From Xestospongia bergquistia (lineage: Eukaryota; Porifera; Demospongiae; Haplosclerida; Petrosiidae), in assembly GCA_963965975.1 (NCBI GenBank), contig OZ014421.1:4949001-5013000 (forward strand): a stretch of 64,000 bases of DNA, given 5' to 3'. Under the pieces are notes generated by a model. It was given only the letters and a program-made list of their open reading frames with translations, had not been told where the DNA came from and ran no database searches. The translations under genes were made by a program, and so were the position numbers. Position 1 is the stretch's first letter. Each line of letters begins with the position of its first letter. This document shows positions 1 through 12,224 of the stretch, in pieces.

Positions 1-523
1 ATTTTAAGTTGGTTTGCTAATCAAGATCTTTCTCAAACATATAACTCTAGATCTGAATCAGAAACTTCAGATTTATCAGACAATGAAGATGAATTAGAGA
101 AAACTAAAACTACCTCAGCACTATCAGACAGTTCAGATCTTATTAACACTACTAGTGACTCAGAATTAGACTTGGACTTCAATCCAGACCCCAAACCATG
201 GAAAAATCTGAAACCTGAATTGCAGAGTGTCCTACCTGAAAGTGATATATATACTTACCTTGTTGAATGCTATCAGGCTTTACCACAGCACAAGTTTTGT
301 GGTACCCCAGTGGCCAAGACTCAGATCGATGCTAATACAGATGAGGAAAATGAAGAATTGCAGTTACCCAAATTAAAAAAGACATAAGGAAAAATCGAAA
401 CCATTTATCCTTGCTGTTTTGCACTCCATTAATGGCACGAGTTCATAGTAATGTGTTTCAGTCATCTGAGATGGTTTCCTGTGATGCAACTGCTTGTACA
501 GGTTCAACTCTGCTTTATTTATC
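1..523 (+). mobile_element. Truncated MULE-like element fragment
   Basis: This stretch is nearly identical to 6429-6950, the 5' part of the degenerate MULE-like transposon described at 6380-8728. It encodes the same acidic Ser-rich segment (for example DLSQTYNSRSESETSDLSD) followed by a stop, and begins inside the element's left terminal repeat, cut by the window edge. The match ends near 523, where the sequence switches to 20 bases (524-543) that also lie just outside the left end of the full element (6352-6371). It is a broken copy with no transposase core or SWIM motif left. The few base differences from the other copy suggest recent duplication. Confidence 0.7.
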
Positions 524-699
524 TGATAATTGTCTTTTAATGGCAAAATTTTAAATTAACTATAAAACAATAGAAAATTGTGTTATTATGACATATGACA
601 ACAACCATTAGAACAATATGACATCTTTTAATAAATGTATTAAAAATACTGATATCTTTTCATTCATATTAAATAACCAATATTTCAATATTGAAAAAT

Positions 700-1460
700 A
701 TTTCAATATTGAAAAGGTGGAACAAATGGTTCATACTGATCATCTACAGAAAAGAAATATTCAAATGAATGACAAAGGAATTTGATTGAGATGTCAAATG
801 TTTAGCTTTCTCAATATAAGACATTGAATTACACTCTATTCATACATAAAATGGTATTGAAACAAAAGAGACTCAAGCAAATGTTTTATATTAATCATCT
901 ACAGATAGGGGACAGTCATCAAATGAATGATAAAAGGACTTTGAATCTACATGGTGATGGATATAATGATAGTGAATCTCAGTCAACTGACGATTCATCA
1001 TCACTTACTGAACTCTCTGATTTATCAGTTCTTTTAATGAATAGAGATTACTTGAGTAAAATATATTATGATGCTATTATAGACATTTTTGCTCAAAAGA
1101 AAAGAAGTGAATTAATTTGAACAATATTTCTATAACTTAATTTCTGTTATTCAATAATAATGTTCTAAACTTAATGGTCTCATGTACTATAATTATAATA
1201 ATTCTTATGGTTTGCACCCACACATGGTCCACTCTAAAGACGTCCCTGGGGATGTTAAATATTTAGGTTTTTTTGAATCACACTATTATAGACACTCAAT
1301 TATATGATATTTATAATTAAATTAAAGCAATATTGAGGTTGGAGCAAATCCTTCATACTTGTCACATAATGATAGGGGACTTCTATATGGATGATAAAGT
1401 GAATTTTATTGGGATATCAAATGCTTATCCACACAAAGATTCTCAGTTATACATTGTCAA
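700..1460. repeat. Three imperfect ~95-bp repeat units, non-coding
   Basis: Around 705-805, 850-945 and 1327-1450 three diverged copies share the order TATTGA..., a Gln/Lys-codon-like stretch, CATCTACAG or a variant, ATAGGGGACA and ATGAATGATAAA. The short open frames across them (for example 824-1120) have no recognisable domain or splice context. I regard this as remnant repetitive DNA between the MULE fragment and the first Ig gene block. Confidence 0.35.
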
Positions 1461-2600
1461 TAAATGTGCTAGCTTCAACATTCCAAGAAACATTTTTTAC
1501 GGTTGTTACCCCGCCTATTTGAATCAGTAACTGTTGAATTTGTCGCTGGCTTTAACTGTAGGTCCTTGGTGAGTTTTACTGGAGAAGATTACTGCCATAA
1601 AGTAATTAATTTTCTTTTTGTTTGCTTTGTAATTGAATGCAGATGTATGTTCTCTTCTTGATTTTCCATTGTCTTTAATGTTTGTAGTTTATATCGCTGA
1701 ATTTTTAGTGATAAGAGGTCTTGTTCATCTGCGATCTAACTTGTTAAGGTTTCCTAATCTTTTGAACAATACAGTATGTCGTATTGAATAGTACAGAATA
1801 GAGTGATAGTTGTATTGTATGTCATGATCAGTGACTTGTAATGGTTGTTGTAATTTATGAGTGTAGAAGATTTTTCTATCGTTGCAAATTTTTGACATAG
1901 TTAACTGGAATCACAGTTGTGATATTAAGTTATGATAGCAGTACTAAACTATGTGTGCAATCTCTCACAACCTCATACATGAATGAATATATCTTTAGTA
2001 TAAAGCCAACTATCTCTATAGTTTATTCCAAATAATTGAATTAGCCATGAAAAAAATACTATTTGGCTTCATTTATTAGTCAGTAAACTTCAACCTTCTT
2101 TTTTGGCTTCTTTCTATTCAGTTGGCTTTGTTAGACAAGATTTGATTATGATAACTAAGTAATACATTATAGTAACAAAGGTCTCAGTTGAAATGATACA
2201 ATGCTTTTATGAGTATACTCATACGTAATACAATCACTCCTAATAACATCATGAATGTCTTTAGTCATGCCAAATGTAGCACAATAATACATGCATATCA
2301 GTATATGGTTATTTTCTGTTGTCTGCTTGCTTTACTAAAGTAATATTCTGATGAGACTATAACATTATATAGGGATGTGTCCCTTAATGTATAATGGAAG
2401 GAGATCAAAATATTTTAGTAATATTATTACTCTTCAATTTTCCTAATGTAACAATGTCAATTACAACTGAATGTAGTATAATGACATAACATATGAAATG
2501 TCTCTAATGGTTTTTGTTAAAGCCAAATTATATTTGCGTAAATAAGGTGCACAAAATTTTTAATTTTATTATGAAAGTCAATTTTATTTTTATTGTAGAT

Positions 2601-4965
2601 ATGAACAAAAGGAGCTGTGTTTATGTATTCATTGTGTTAATGGTATGTGTTCATTGTGAAACATTTCATGTGAATTATTGTGAGCCAGATAGTAAGTCAA
2701 TTCTATGAATGTTATGATAGTCATTGTATATGTAATGTCAAGCTAATATCAAAATAAATTGGCTTTTCCATCAGAAAACTCCAAAATGAGATAGCAAAGA
2801 TAGTTCTATATTTTATAAAATGAGTTAGATGGTTCTAGAACTAAGTGAAGTCATAAACAAAGAGTTACTTTTATAAATATAATGAACAAGTGCATGTTGT
2901 AGTGTTGATATTTAGATTTTGGACTGAAATGAGAGGGTCTGTTTTTACAAAAATAGTTATACAATGTATCTATGATATGTCATGTTGAATTAATGAAACC
3001 AAATGAGGGAATTTTTAAATCCAGAACTGTTATTAATTTATTCTATAACTATAATTACTAACTGTCCTGTTTTATGTGTTTTGGGAAAGTACTGGCTATT
3101 TGTAAGAAATTGTTATCATAATATGTAATTCTCAGGAAAAAAATAATACTTACACTTGTATCCATTAGCCAATTTATTGAATTAATCTTGTCATTTCTTA
3201 AATTCCTGTTTCCTATGTATCTATATTATTCAATGTAGATCCATTCATGTGTTTTATATACATTTCACATCTTTTCATTTTATAGATATTACACACTATT
3301 ATATTGCCAATGATAATCATATGGCAAACTTACAATGTTATACTAGTAAAGCTGTATTAGATGACACCTTTAAATGGAAATTAAAAAGACCAAACAATAC
3401 CATGGACATGTTATCTGAAACTGGTCCAAATTATATAATAACAAATGTAAGAACTTCTGATGAAGGTTCATATTCCTGTACTTTTAATACAACTACGAAC
3501 CAAGGTGTACCAGGAGACAATACTCTATGTCTAATAACACTAGGTATACAACCTTTCCTTTTTTCTTTTTCCTTTCTTTATATCCCTCTTTTCTGTTTTC
3601 TGTCCTTTCTTCTCCAAGTCAGTGTAGATGGTTTGGAAGTTAAACATTTTTTCTTTCTCTTCAGCCCTTCCTGTTCCCAATTTCTATATTGACAACACCA
3701 CTGTAGGCAGTGATACTACATTCAATATTAACATAAGCTATAACATGACTGGTAGTACTCAGGCTGTTTTGCCTGTGTCTCGTGTTCGAATTATAAAAAG
3801 CAGTACGATAGAGTTTGTGTGTAGTTCCAGTATTTCTACTCCAACTAAAGACAATATTGCATCTTGTTTTTTAAACAATAATGGTATGTTGAGTAATAGA
3901 CTGAGTTTAAGACAAGAAAACTCATACATTGAATCATTTGAGGTTATTTTACGTAATGTTAGTAATTCTGATGAAGGTGACTATACTCTAAGTGTTCAAG
4001 CTACTTTTAGTACTTCAAATACAGTAGTACAATTCACATATTCATCAACATGGAGTAAAATAGCAACTCTAATTGTATATTCAAGTAAGTAATATATTAT
4101 AATCAATGTAGCATGTCTTATTAATTAATTACCACATTACGTTAATTAACTAATATGTATTTTGCATATTACAAGCTTTTTTAAAGCATTGGTATTAATT
4201 ATACTTTAAAAGTTTCTCTATCTCTCTGTAATGTTCATTTTGAAGTTTATATAATGTCCTAAATACAAAGGAATAAAAGGATAAGTAAAATATTAATATT
4301 AGTTATAGACTTGTTGTCCTCATATTTAAACCATTATTTAATTATGAGGGGTTTTACTTGTATGTATTCCAATTTTTGTAAGTATATTTTATTTGCAATT
4401 TCTTAACTCTTTTTAGTTCAACCAACTAATAGCATTGTATTGTCAACAGAGCCAGGTATGTCACATGATATGTCACATGACAGTAAACACTACATGACAT
4501 CATCATCGAGTGCTAGTCCAAGTAGCATTGTATTGTCAACAGAGCCAGGTATGTCACATGATATGTCACATGACAGTAAACACTACATGACATCATCATC
4601 GAGTACTAGTCCAACTATGACAACTACTTACATAACATTGACATCAGAGATTTTATTTCCAACCAACACTTCTACTCCAACTTCTTCAAGTACATTATTT
4701 TGTAAGTTAATCACATGACTGACATAACACAATATTGAGCTTTTATATAGCAACTACACGTATTATTGTTGCTTCTGTCATTGGGACCACAATCTTAATT
4801 CTATTACTGGCTGTTATTGTTGTTGCTGCATTTTTTATTGAAAGACAACAACGTAGAAGTTCTTATAATGATAGAATAACAAATCTAGATGACAATGATA
4901 CTGTTAATCCACTGTATTTTGAAGGTGACATTTCAAATGGCAATTTAAAAAATATTCAGTACTAG
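2601..4965 (+). CDS. Ig-domain single-pass membrane protein, paralog A
   Basis: Five exons: 2601-2691, 3286-3543, 3665-4084, 4417-4701, 4751-4965; 422 residues. All introns are phase 1, so the inner exons are symmetric modules. Residues 1-19 are a signal peptide (hydrophobic YVFIVLMVC). Exon 2 (31-116) is an Ig-like domain with LQC, a core Trp (FKWKLK) and DEGSYSC. Exon 3 (117-256) is a second Ig-like fold with DEGDYTLSV but no clear second cysteine. Exon 4 is a Ser/Thr-rich mucin-like stalk with a 31-residue internal duplication. Exon 5 has a transmembrane helix (IIVASVIGTTILILLLAV) and a tail of about 40 residues with NPLYF. It is probably a cell-surface receptor or adhesion protein; ligand unknown. 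Paralogs B and C lie downstream on the same strand. Splice sites and frame close perfectly. I do not recognise a named family. Confidence 0.8.
4431..4616 (+). repeat. 93-bp in-frame tandem duplication in stalk exon
   Basis: Positions 4431-4523 and 4524-4616 are near-identical 93-bp units encoding SIVLSTEPGMSHDMSHDSKH and following residues. Paralog B has one unit, and its exon is exactly 93 bp shorter (192 versus 285 bp), so the gain is specific to paralog A. Confidence 0.9.
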
Positions 4966-6379
4966 TATAATTAATTTCCTTCAAATTTGTGTGAGTTTTG
5001 GATTACATGTGTGTGTCTGTTTTTTATTTTTTTGTCACCCATGTGACTCTTTAGTAAGTGACACAATAGTTATAAAAATTAGTTAGACTGATCTGATATA
5101 ATATCTTGACATAATTAATATATTTGTAATGATTTACATAAAAATATTAGAAGTTTAATTAATAATTAATTATAAAGTACTTTTGATTATATAATAAGCA
5201 TTTGATTGAAGACATTTACTGAACTCAATTGCTAAAATGGTAACTACTTTATCCATATTATAGAGAAAGAGAGTTAAAGGATGGAAAATTAGAAATAATT
5301 GAGTAAAAGTTGATTCATATGTTATGGTAGCTTATTTGAGCAAAAAAGGGTCATTTATGTCAAAGAAACAGTTGCTACTTTCATATTAATACTTGGTTAT
5401 TAACTTGATTGTTCAAGAATTTCAATTATTTTCTGACTCATAAAAGCTGCTGTTATAACAGAATGCCTATATTGTAAATAATGAATGAAATCCATTTCAG
5501 ACTGTAAAATGAGGAGTAGACACTTTCACTGTGTGGTGTCAATTCAAAGGTGGTGATAACTTCCATGCCATACATACTGAAAAAGGGGAGGCTAATATTC
5601 GAGGGCAGCAAACTACTCGAAGAAATGTACTAATTCTAATTTAACACAACAATTTCATGTAATGCAAAGACTTACAAAACAAGGTTTATACCATTGGTAA
5701 AGTGTATAATAATGTATTGTTTTTGTTTAGAATGACTGATGAATATTTGTTTCTGGAAGTGATTTCATGTCCTGAATGAACAAGGAGGCAAAGGACACAT
5801 ACCAATGAATGCATCTATACATGAAAATAAATAGGTTTATAGATTAACAAATGAATGACATTTTGTAGGTTGATCATTGCTCTTATATCATATCATCTAA
5901 CAGTATAATTCTTTATTTTCACAGGAGTTTGTTAGCTACTTTGAAGACTTTAGAGGTAATAAAATAACAAGAGGAAGATATTATTTTATGTGACTAGGGA
6001 ATAGTTTAATCTAAGACAAACATACAATGGAAAATTCATTAGTGACTCTGTTCTGGAGGGAAGCAATAGGAAGTTAAAATAAAGAGAACACACAAGCATT
6101 GTGATTATTGGACTTTAGTCTTAGATGATATATGGTTACTGATATAATAAAATATTAGTAATATTTTAATTAGTTATATTTCTTGATATGCCAGTACAAA
6201 TCCAATTCTATCTATATGGCTTGGAAAGTGATATTTGCAGGTCCAATATAGTTTGCCATAGCTATGTAACCTGATACATAATATACTGTATCCTGAAGAA
6301 AAGAAGTGGGTGTATGAATTATGAGTTATACATATCTTATTACACTTCAGGTGATAATTGTCTTTTAATGGAAATTTTT
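4966..6379. other. Intergenic, no gene recognised
   Basis: AT-rich sequence. Its first part (to about 5335) is the 3' flank shared with paralog B. The rest, up to the MULE-like element, has no ORF with recognisable content, no splice-like structure and no RNA gene that I can see. Confidence 0.5.
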
Positions 6380-6437
6380 GGGGACGAGGTTGCGATTCAA
6401 TATGATGATCACAAAAGGGTTACAAATTTTAAGTTGG
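6380..6437 (+). repeat. Left terminal inverted repeat of MULE-like element
   Basis: It pairs with 8669-8728. The shared blocks are GACGAGGTTG, GATTCAAT, ATGATGAT, ACAAAAGGGTTA and AAATTTTAAG, with a 7-base insertion in the right copy. Confidence 0.8.
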
Positions 6438-7464
6438 TTTGCTAATCAAGATCTTTCTCAAACATATAACTCTAGATCTGAATCAGAAACTTCAGATTTA
6501 TCGGACCATGAAGATGAATTAGAGAAAACTAAAACTACCTCAGCACTATCAGACAGTTCAGATCTTATTAACACTACTAGTGACTCAGAATTAGACTTGG
6601 ACTTCAATCCAGACCCAAAACCATGGAAAAATCTGAAACCTAAATTGCAGAGTGTCCTACCTGAAAGTGATATATATACTTACCTTGTTGAATGCTATCA
6701 GGCTTTACCACAGCACGAGTTTTGTGGTACCCCAGTGGCCAAGACTCAGATCGATGCCAATACAGATGAGGACAATGAAGAATTGCAGTTACCCAAATGA
6801 AAAAAGACATAAGGAAAAATCAAAACCTTCTATCCTTACTGTTTGCACTCCATTAATGGCATGAGTTCATAGTAATGTGTTTCAGTCATCTGAGATGGTT
6901 TTCTGTGATGCAACTGCTTGTACAGGTTCAACTCTGCTTTATTTATTCTCTCAACCTGTCACCCTGCGGAGGTTTGCCACTGGGTGTGGTACTGATTTCT
7001 AATGAGAAAGAAGAATCTATAACTAAGGCATTTGAATTACTGATGGAAATACTTCCATCAGACTCGTTCTTCAACAGAGGTAAAAAAGTTCCCTCCATTG
7101 TCATGACAGATCGATGACAGTAATACAGAGAAGCAAGCACAGAAAGCCATCTGGCCAAATGCCATACAACTTCTTTGTACTTTTCACTTCTTACAGTGTA
7201 GATGGACTTGGTGGTATGAAGGAAGAAATAGAATTGGTAAACAAAACAAAGCAATACTTTTGAATCTTGTTAAAGCAATGGTCTGTACCAAAACAGAGAC
7301 TCAACTGGAAAGCTTGTATAAGGATTTCAAATCCCATGCATATAACAGTTCAAAAGTACATGAATTTTTTTTAAACACATAAAGGGATTGTGGCCCAAAC
7401 GTAAGGAGTGGGTATTGTGCTTTAGATCAGAGCTTCCTATTCTTGGGGGTCATATCTGAGGCTG

Positions 7465-8329
7465 GTGTACGCATTCTCAAGGAAATTGTGTTTAGTCAAG
7501 TTAGCCTACAATCTTATTGAATTGTTTCAATTTGTTGTAGAGAAGTTGGAGTGCTATTACCAGCAGAAACTCCCTAGTGTTGCTCATAATCGTATTGATA
7601 GATACATTCGAGTAAAGTACCGTGGTCTTAATGCTGGGAAAATTCAAAAAGAACATATAAAGCCAGGTTTAGAGAATGGAAGTTTGTTTTTAGTGAAAAG
7701 TAGGCGTGATCCAGATTCAGAATATCAAGTGGATATGGTGCTTGGTACTTGTACCTGTGTAGCTGGAAAAGATGGATCTCCATGTTCACATCAATCAGCT
7801 GTTGCACTGCACTTCCGTGTTGCTTCCCTTAATATTATTCCTACACTACACCCAACCTGCAGACGTCAATTGGCATTTATTGCTGTTGGTGAAGAAGCCA
7901 ATCATGACATCTCTTTTTATGCTTCAGTGTCTCAATTTCAGGATGAAACCAGATTTAGTAGATTTCGACATGGATGATTCATTGAAATGTTGGCCTAACA
8001 TCGATTCAACTGACAATATAGAAAGTCATGGTTCAGACGAATGTGTTGAGGAAGAAATTCAAGATGCAAGTGGGTTATCAGTTGACCTTGAATCAGTTAT
8101 TATGGATCTGAAACAGCGTCTGGATGAAGGTGATCTACAGTTATGCTCTGGAGTAAAAAAATTTATTGTTAGATACAACACTATGGTGAAATCACACTCA
8201 AATGCACTGATGGCTTCAGCCTTTCATTGCTTTGGTTCACAACATAATCCTGGAACTGTGACATGTGTTCAAGGTGGTGGGATTCGACGAGGTAGGCGGA
8301 TTCCTGTGCAAGCTACTGCTTCAGGGTGA
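7465..8329 (+). pseudogene. MULE transposase C-terminal pseudogene (SWIM domain)
   Basis: Frame 7465-7977 encodes about 170 residues with YYQQKLPSVAHNRIDRYIRV and the SWIM motif CTCVAGKDGSPCSH. The natural continuation, an acidic tail (DDSLKCWPNIDSTDNIESHG), sits in the frame ending at 8329, which indicates a frameshift near 7940-7980. The preceding DDE-like core is separated by stops. This is the relic of the transposase belonging to the element at 6380-8728. Confidence 0.65.
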
Positions 8330-8668
8330 CGAAAAAATGTTTCAAAAAGGAAGGCTTATGCTGTAGCTGGTAGACCACCAGCAGGGAAAAACAAGACACC
8401 CAGTGATTTTCGATATCATCTGCCAATACGATCTGAGCCAAAGGGAAAATGCCTACACAATTTAGGTTTGAGTGTTTTAAAGAACACTCAGAATGCTGGA
8501 AAGTGGTGATCTGGTAACAACTGGCTCATCAGTACTTTAGCATCATTGACTAGATACAATGATTTCTGTTTATTATAATTTTGTCTTAAATTCCTTTGCA
8601 CACAGGTTAATTATTCATTATTGAGTTAAGTTAATTAATTGAATTGAAAATAATTACGTGGGTTGAGC

Positions 8669-8728
8669 TTAAAATTTTTAACCCTTTTGTCATCATCATT
8701 ATTGAATCAAAATTCTACAACCTCGTCC
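8669..8728 (-). repeat. Right terminal inverted repeat of MULE-like element
   Basis: The reverse complement of this segment matches 6380-6437 block by block, ending in CAACCTCGTCC on the plus strand. Confidence 0.8.
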
Positions 8729-8753
8729 AAAATAAAAAATAGCCCAATCGTCG

Positions 8754-8806
8754 TGTCCGCCCGGATTTTTTTGACGTATCCGGGCGGGTTTCAGGACGGG
8801 CCCGTC
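8754..8806. other. GC-rich hairpin block
   Basis: In an otherwise AT-rich region, CGCCCGGAT (8758-8766) pairs perfectly with ATCCGGGCG (8778-8786). Close behind is a perfect 12-bp palindrome, GACGGGCCCGTC (8795-8806). It lies between the MULE right end and the start of duplicated block B. Possibly the end of another transposon. Confidence 0.6.
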
Positions 8807-9917
8807 AACGGGTTGTCCGCCAGCTATAAGAAAACATGACAACATTTTACGACTGTTACCCCGCCTATTTGAATCTGAATTTGTCGCTGGCTTTAACTAT
8901 AGGTCCTTAGTGAGTTTTACTGGAGAAGATTACAGCCATAAAGTAATCAATTTTCTTTTTGTTTGCTTTGTAATTGAATGCAGATGTATGTTCTCTACTT
9001 GATTTTCCATTGTCTTTAATATTTGTAGTTTATATCACTGATTGTTTAGTGATAAGAGGTATTGTTCATCTATGAACTAACTTGTTAAGGTTTTCTAACC
9101 TTTTGAACAATATAGTATGTCGTATTGAATAGTACAGAATAGAGTAATAGTTGTATTGTATGTCATGATCAATGGCTAAATTGTTTGTAATGGTTGTTGA
9201 GTGTAGAGATTTTTCTGTCGTTGCAAATTTTTGACATAGTTAACTGAAATCACTGTTATTATATCAAGTTATGATAGCAGTACTAAACTATGCGTGTAAT
9301 CACTTACAACCTCATACATTAATTGAGAAGTGTAAAGGCAATCTCTATAGTTTATTCCAAATAATTGAAGCCATGAAAAAATATTATTTGGCTTCATTTA
9401 TTAGTGAGTAAACTACTATATAACTTTTGGTTAGTTGGCTTTGTTAGACAAGATTTGGTTTATGATAACTGAGTAATGTTAATTATAGTAACAAAGGTCG
9501 CAATTGAAATGATACAATGCTTTTATGAGTAATAAAATCACTCCTAATTGCATATTATGACATCATGAATGTCTTTAGTCATGCCAAATGTAGTACAATA
9601 ATACATGCATATCAGTATATGGTTATTTTCTGTTGTCTGCTTGCTCTACTAAAGTAATATTCTGATCAGACTATGACATTATATCCCTTTAACTCCCTTA
9701 ATGTATAATGGAAGGAGATCAAAATATTTTTTAGTAATATTATTACTCTTCAATTTTCCTAATGTAACACTGTCAATTACAACTAAATGTAGTATATTGA
9801 CATAACATATGAAATGTCTCTAATGGTTTTTGTTTAAGCCAAAATTATATTTGTGTAAATAATGTGCGCAAATTTTTTAATTTTATTATGAAAGTCAATT
9901 TTATTTTTAATGTAGAT

Positions 9918-12224
9918 ATGAACAAAAGGAGCTGTATTTATGTATTCATTGTGTTGATGGTATGTGTTCAATGTGAAACATTTCATGTGAATTATTGTGA
10001 GCCAGATAGTAAGTCAATTCTACGAATGTTATGATAGTCATTGTATACGTAATGTCAAGCTATTATCAAAATAAATTGACTTTTCCGTGCCATCTCAAGC
10101 ATAGCATGTGTTATCCATCAGAACACAATATTAAATAGTTAGTGATGTTGTTACTGTAACTGTTAGATAATTTTATAAAATGAGCTTGATAGTTCTAGTA
10201 AAGTCATAAACAAAGAATCGTTTATCAAGAAAAGTAAACAAGTGTTATAGTGTTGAAGTTTAGATTAATATTAATATACACTTAACCAATTCATTGAACT
10301 ACTCTTGTCATATTTTAAATTCCTGTTTACTGTGTTTACTATCTTCTGGGAAAGTACTGGCTATTTTTAAGGAATAGTTATCATGATATGTAATTCTCAG
10401 GAAAGAAAAAATATTTACACTTGTATCTATTAGCCAATTCACTCTTGTCATATTTTAAATTCCTGTTTGCTGTGTTTACTATCTTCTGGGAAAGTACTGG
10501 CTATTTTTAAGGAATAGTTATCATAATATGTAATTCTCAGGAAAGAAATAATATTTACACTTGTGTCCATTAGCCAATTCATTAAATTACTCTTCTCATT
10601 TTTTAAATTCATGTTTCCTATGTATCTATATTATTCCAATGTTGATCCATTCATGTATTTTATATACATTTAACATCTTTTCATTCTATAGACATTACAC
10701 ACTATTATATTGCCAATGATAATAGTACGGTAGACTTACATTGTGAGACTAGTGAAACTGTAGTAAATGACATCTATAAATGGAAATTAAAAAGACCAGA
10801 CAATACAATGACAATGTTATCTGAAACTGGTCCAAATTATATAATAACAAACGTAAGAACTTCTGATGAAGGTTCATATTCCTGTACTTTTAATACAACT
10901 ATGAACCAAGGTGTACCAGGAGACAATACTCTATGTCTAATAACACTAGGTATACAACCTTTCCTTTTTTCTTTCTCTTCTTTTTCAAGTCAATGTAGAC
11001 AGTTTGGAAGTTAAACATTTTTTCTTTCTCTTCAGCCCTTCCTGTTCCCAATTTCTATATTGACAACACCACTGTAGGCAGTGATACTACATTCAATATT
11101 AACATAAGCTATAACATGACTGGTAGTACTGAGGCTGTTTTGCCTGTGTCTCGTGTTCGAATTATAAAAAGCAATGTGATAGAGTTTGTGTGTACTTCCA
11201 CTATTTCTACTCCAACTAAAGACAATATTGCATCTTGTATTTCAAACAATAATGGTATGTTGAGTAATAGACTGAGTTTAAGACAAGACAACTCATACAT
11301 TGAATCATTTGAAGTTATTCTACGTAATGTTAGTAATTCTGATGAAGGTGACTATACTCTAAGTGTTGAAGCTACCTTTACTACTTTAAATACAGTAGTA
11401 CAATTCACATATTCATCAACATGGAGTAAAATAGCAACTCTAATTATATATTCAAGTAAGTAATATATTATAATCAATGTAGCATGTCTTATTAATTAAT
11501 TACCACATTACGTTAATTAACTAATATGTATTTTGCATATTACAGGTTTGTTTAAAGCATTGATATTAATTATACAATAAAATCTTCTCTATCTCTCTGT
11601 AATGTTCATTTTGAAATTTATATCATTTCCTAAATACAAAGTAAAATATTATTATCAGTTATAGACTCAATATTTAAACCATTATTTAATTATGAGGGGT
11701 TTTAATTGTATGTATTCCACTTTTTGTAAGTATTATTTTATTTGCAATGTCTTAACTCGTTTTAGTTCAACCAACTAGTAGCATTGTATTGTCAACAGAG
11801 CCAGGTATGTCACATGATATGTCACATGACATTAAACACTACATGACATCATCATCGAGGACTAGTCCAACTATGATAACTACTTACATAACATTGACAT
11901 CAGAGGTTTTATTTCCAACCAACACTTCTACTCCAACTTCTTCAAGTATGTTATTTTGTAAGTTAATCACATGACTGACATAAGAGCTTTTATATAGCAA
12001 CTACACGTATTATTGTTGCTTCTGTCATTGGGACCACATCCTTAATTCTATTACTGGTTGTTATTGTTGTTGTTGCTGCATTTATTATTGAAAGACAACG
12101 ACATAAAAGTTCTTATAATGACACAATAACAAATCTAGATGACAATGATACTGTTAATCCACTGTATTCTGAAGATGACATTTCAAATGGCAATAAAAAA
12201 ATTGGTGAACTTAATTTTTCTTAA
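9918..12224 (+). CDS. Ig-domain single-pass membrane protein, paralog B
   Basis: Five exons: 9918-10008, 10692-10949, 11036-11455, 11766-11957, 11998-12224; 395 residues, with the same phase-1 module structure as paralog A. A signal peptide (YVFIVLMVC) is followed by Ig domain 1 with LHC...DEGSYSC and Ig domain 2 with DEGDYTLSV, nearly identical to A. The stalk has a single 31-residue unit, then a transmembrane helix (IIVASVIGTTSLILLLVV) and a short tail that ends differently from A (KKIGELNFS). Substitutions are concentrated in Ig domain 1 (for example STVDLHCETSETVVND against HMANLQCYTSKAVLDD in A). That could reflect diversification of the membrane-distal face. Intact by frame and splice sites, so probably functional. 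Function unknown; surface recognition is an inference. Confidence 0.8.
10303..10582 (+). repeat. ~140-bp tandem duplication in intron 1 of Ig paralog B
   Basis: CTTGTCATATTTTAAATTCC begins two near-identical units at 10303 and 10443. Both contain GGGAAAGTACTGGCTATTTT. The corresponding introns of A and C have one unit. Confidence 0.8.

Larger units (their letters stand above)
1498..5335 (+). repeat. Segmental duplication unit A (Ig gene block)
   Basis: The block aligns with 8848-12600 across promoter, introns, exons and 3' flank. The shared upstream landmark TGTTACCCCGCCTATTTGAA is at about 1504 and 8852, and the shared downstream landmark TTGATTCATATGTTATGGTA is at about 5311 and 12577. Intron and flanking identity stays high, so the duplication copied genomic DNA rather than an RNA. 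Nothing but the Ig gene is recognisable inside. Confidence 0.75.
6380..8728 (+). mobile_element. Degenerate MULE-like DNA transposon with SWIM zinc finger
   Basis: The element is bounded by inverted termini: GGGACGAGGTTG...GATTCAAT...ATGATGAT...ACAAAAGGGTTA at the left and its reverse complement at 8669-8728. Inside, in order: an acidic Ser-rich N-terminal segment (6429-6800, ending in a stop); a transposase-core-like piece near 6960-7117 (GGLPLGVVLISNEKEESITK... then a stop); and 7465-7977, containing a SWIM-type Cys-x-Cys...Cys-x-His motif (CTCVAGKDGSPCSH at about 7753). A further frame runs to 8329. Stops and frameshifts separate the pieces, so the transposase is dead. MULE transposases pair a DDE core with SWIM fingers, which is the basis of the call. 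I see no exact target-site duplication. It separates Ig blocks A and B. Confidence 0.7.

Noticed and set aside
7772-8329. Independent gene on the frame ending at 8329
   Set aside because: Overlaps the SWIM frame and continues the transposase after a frameshift; part of the dead MULE.
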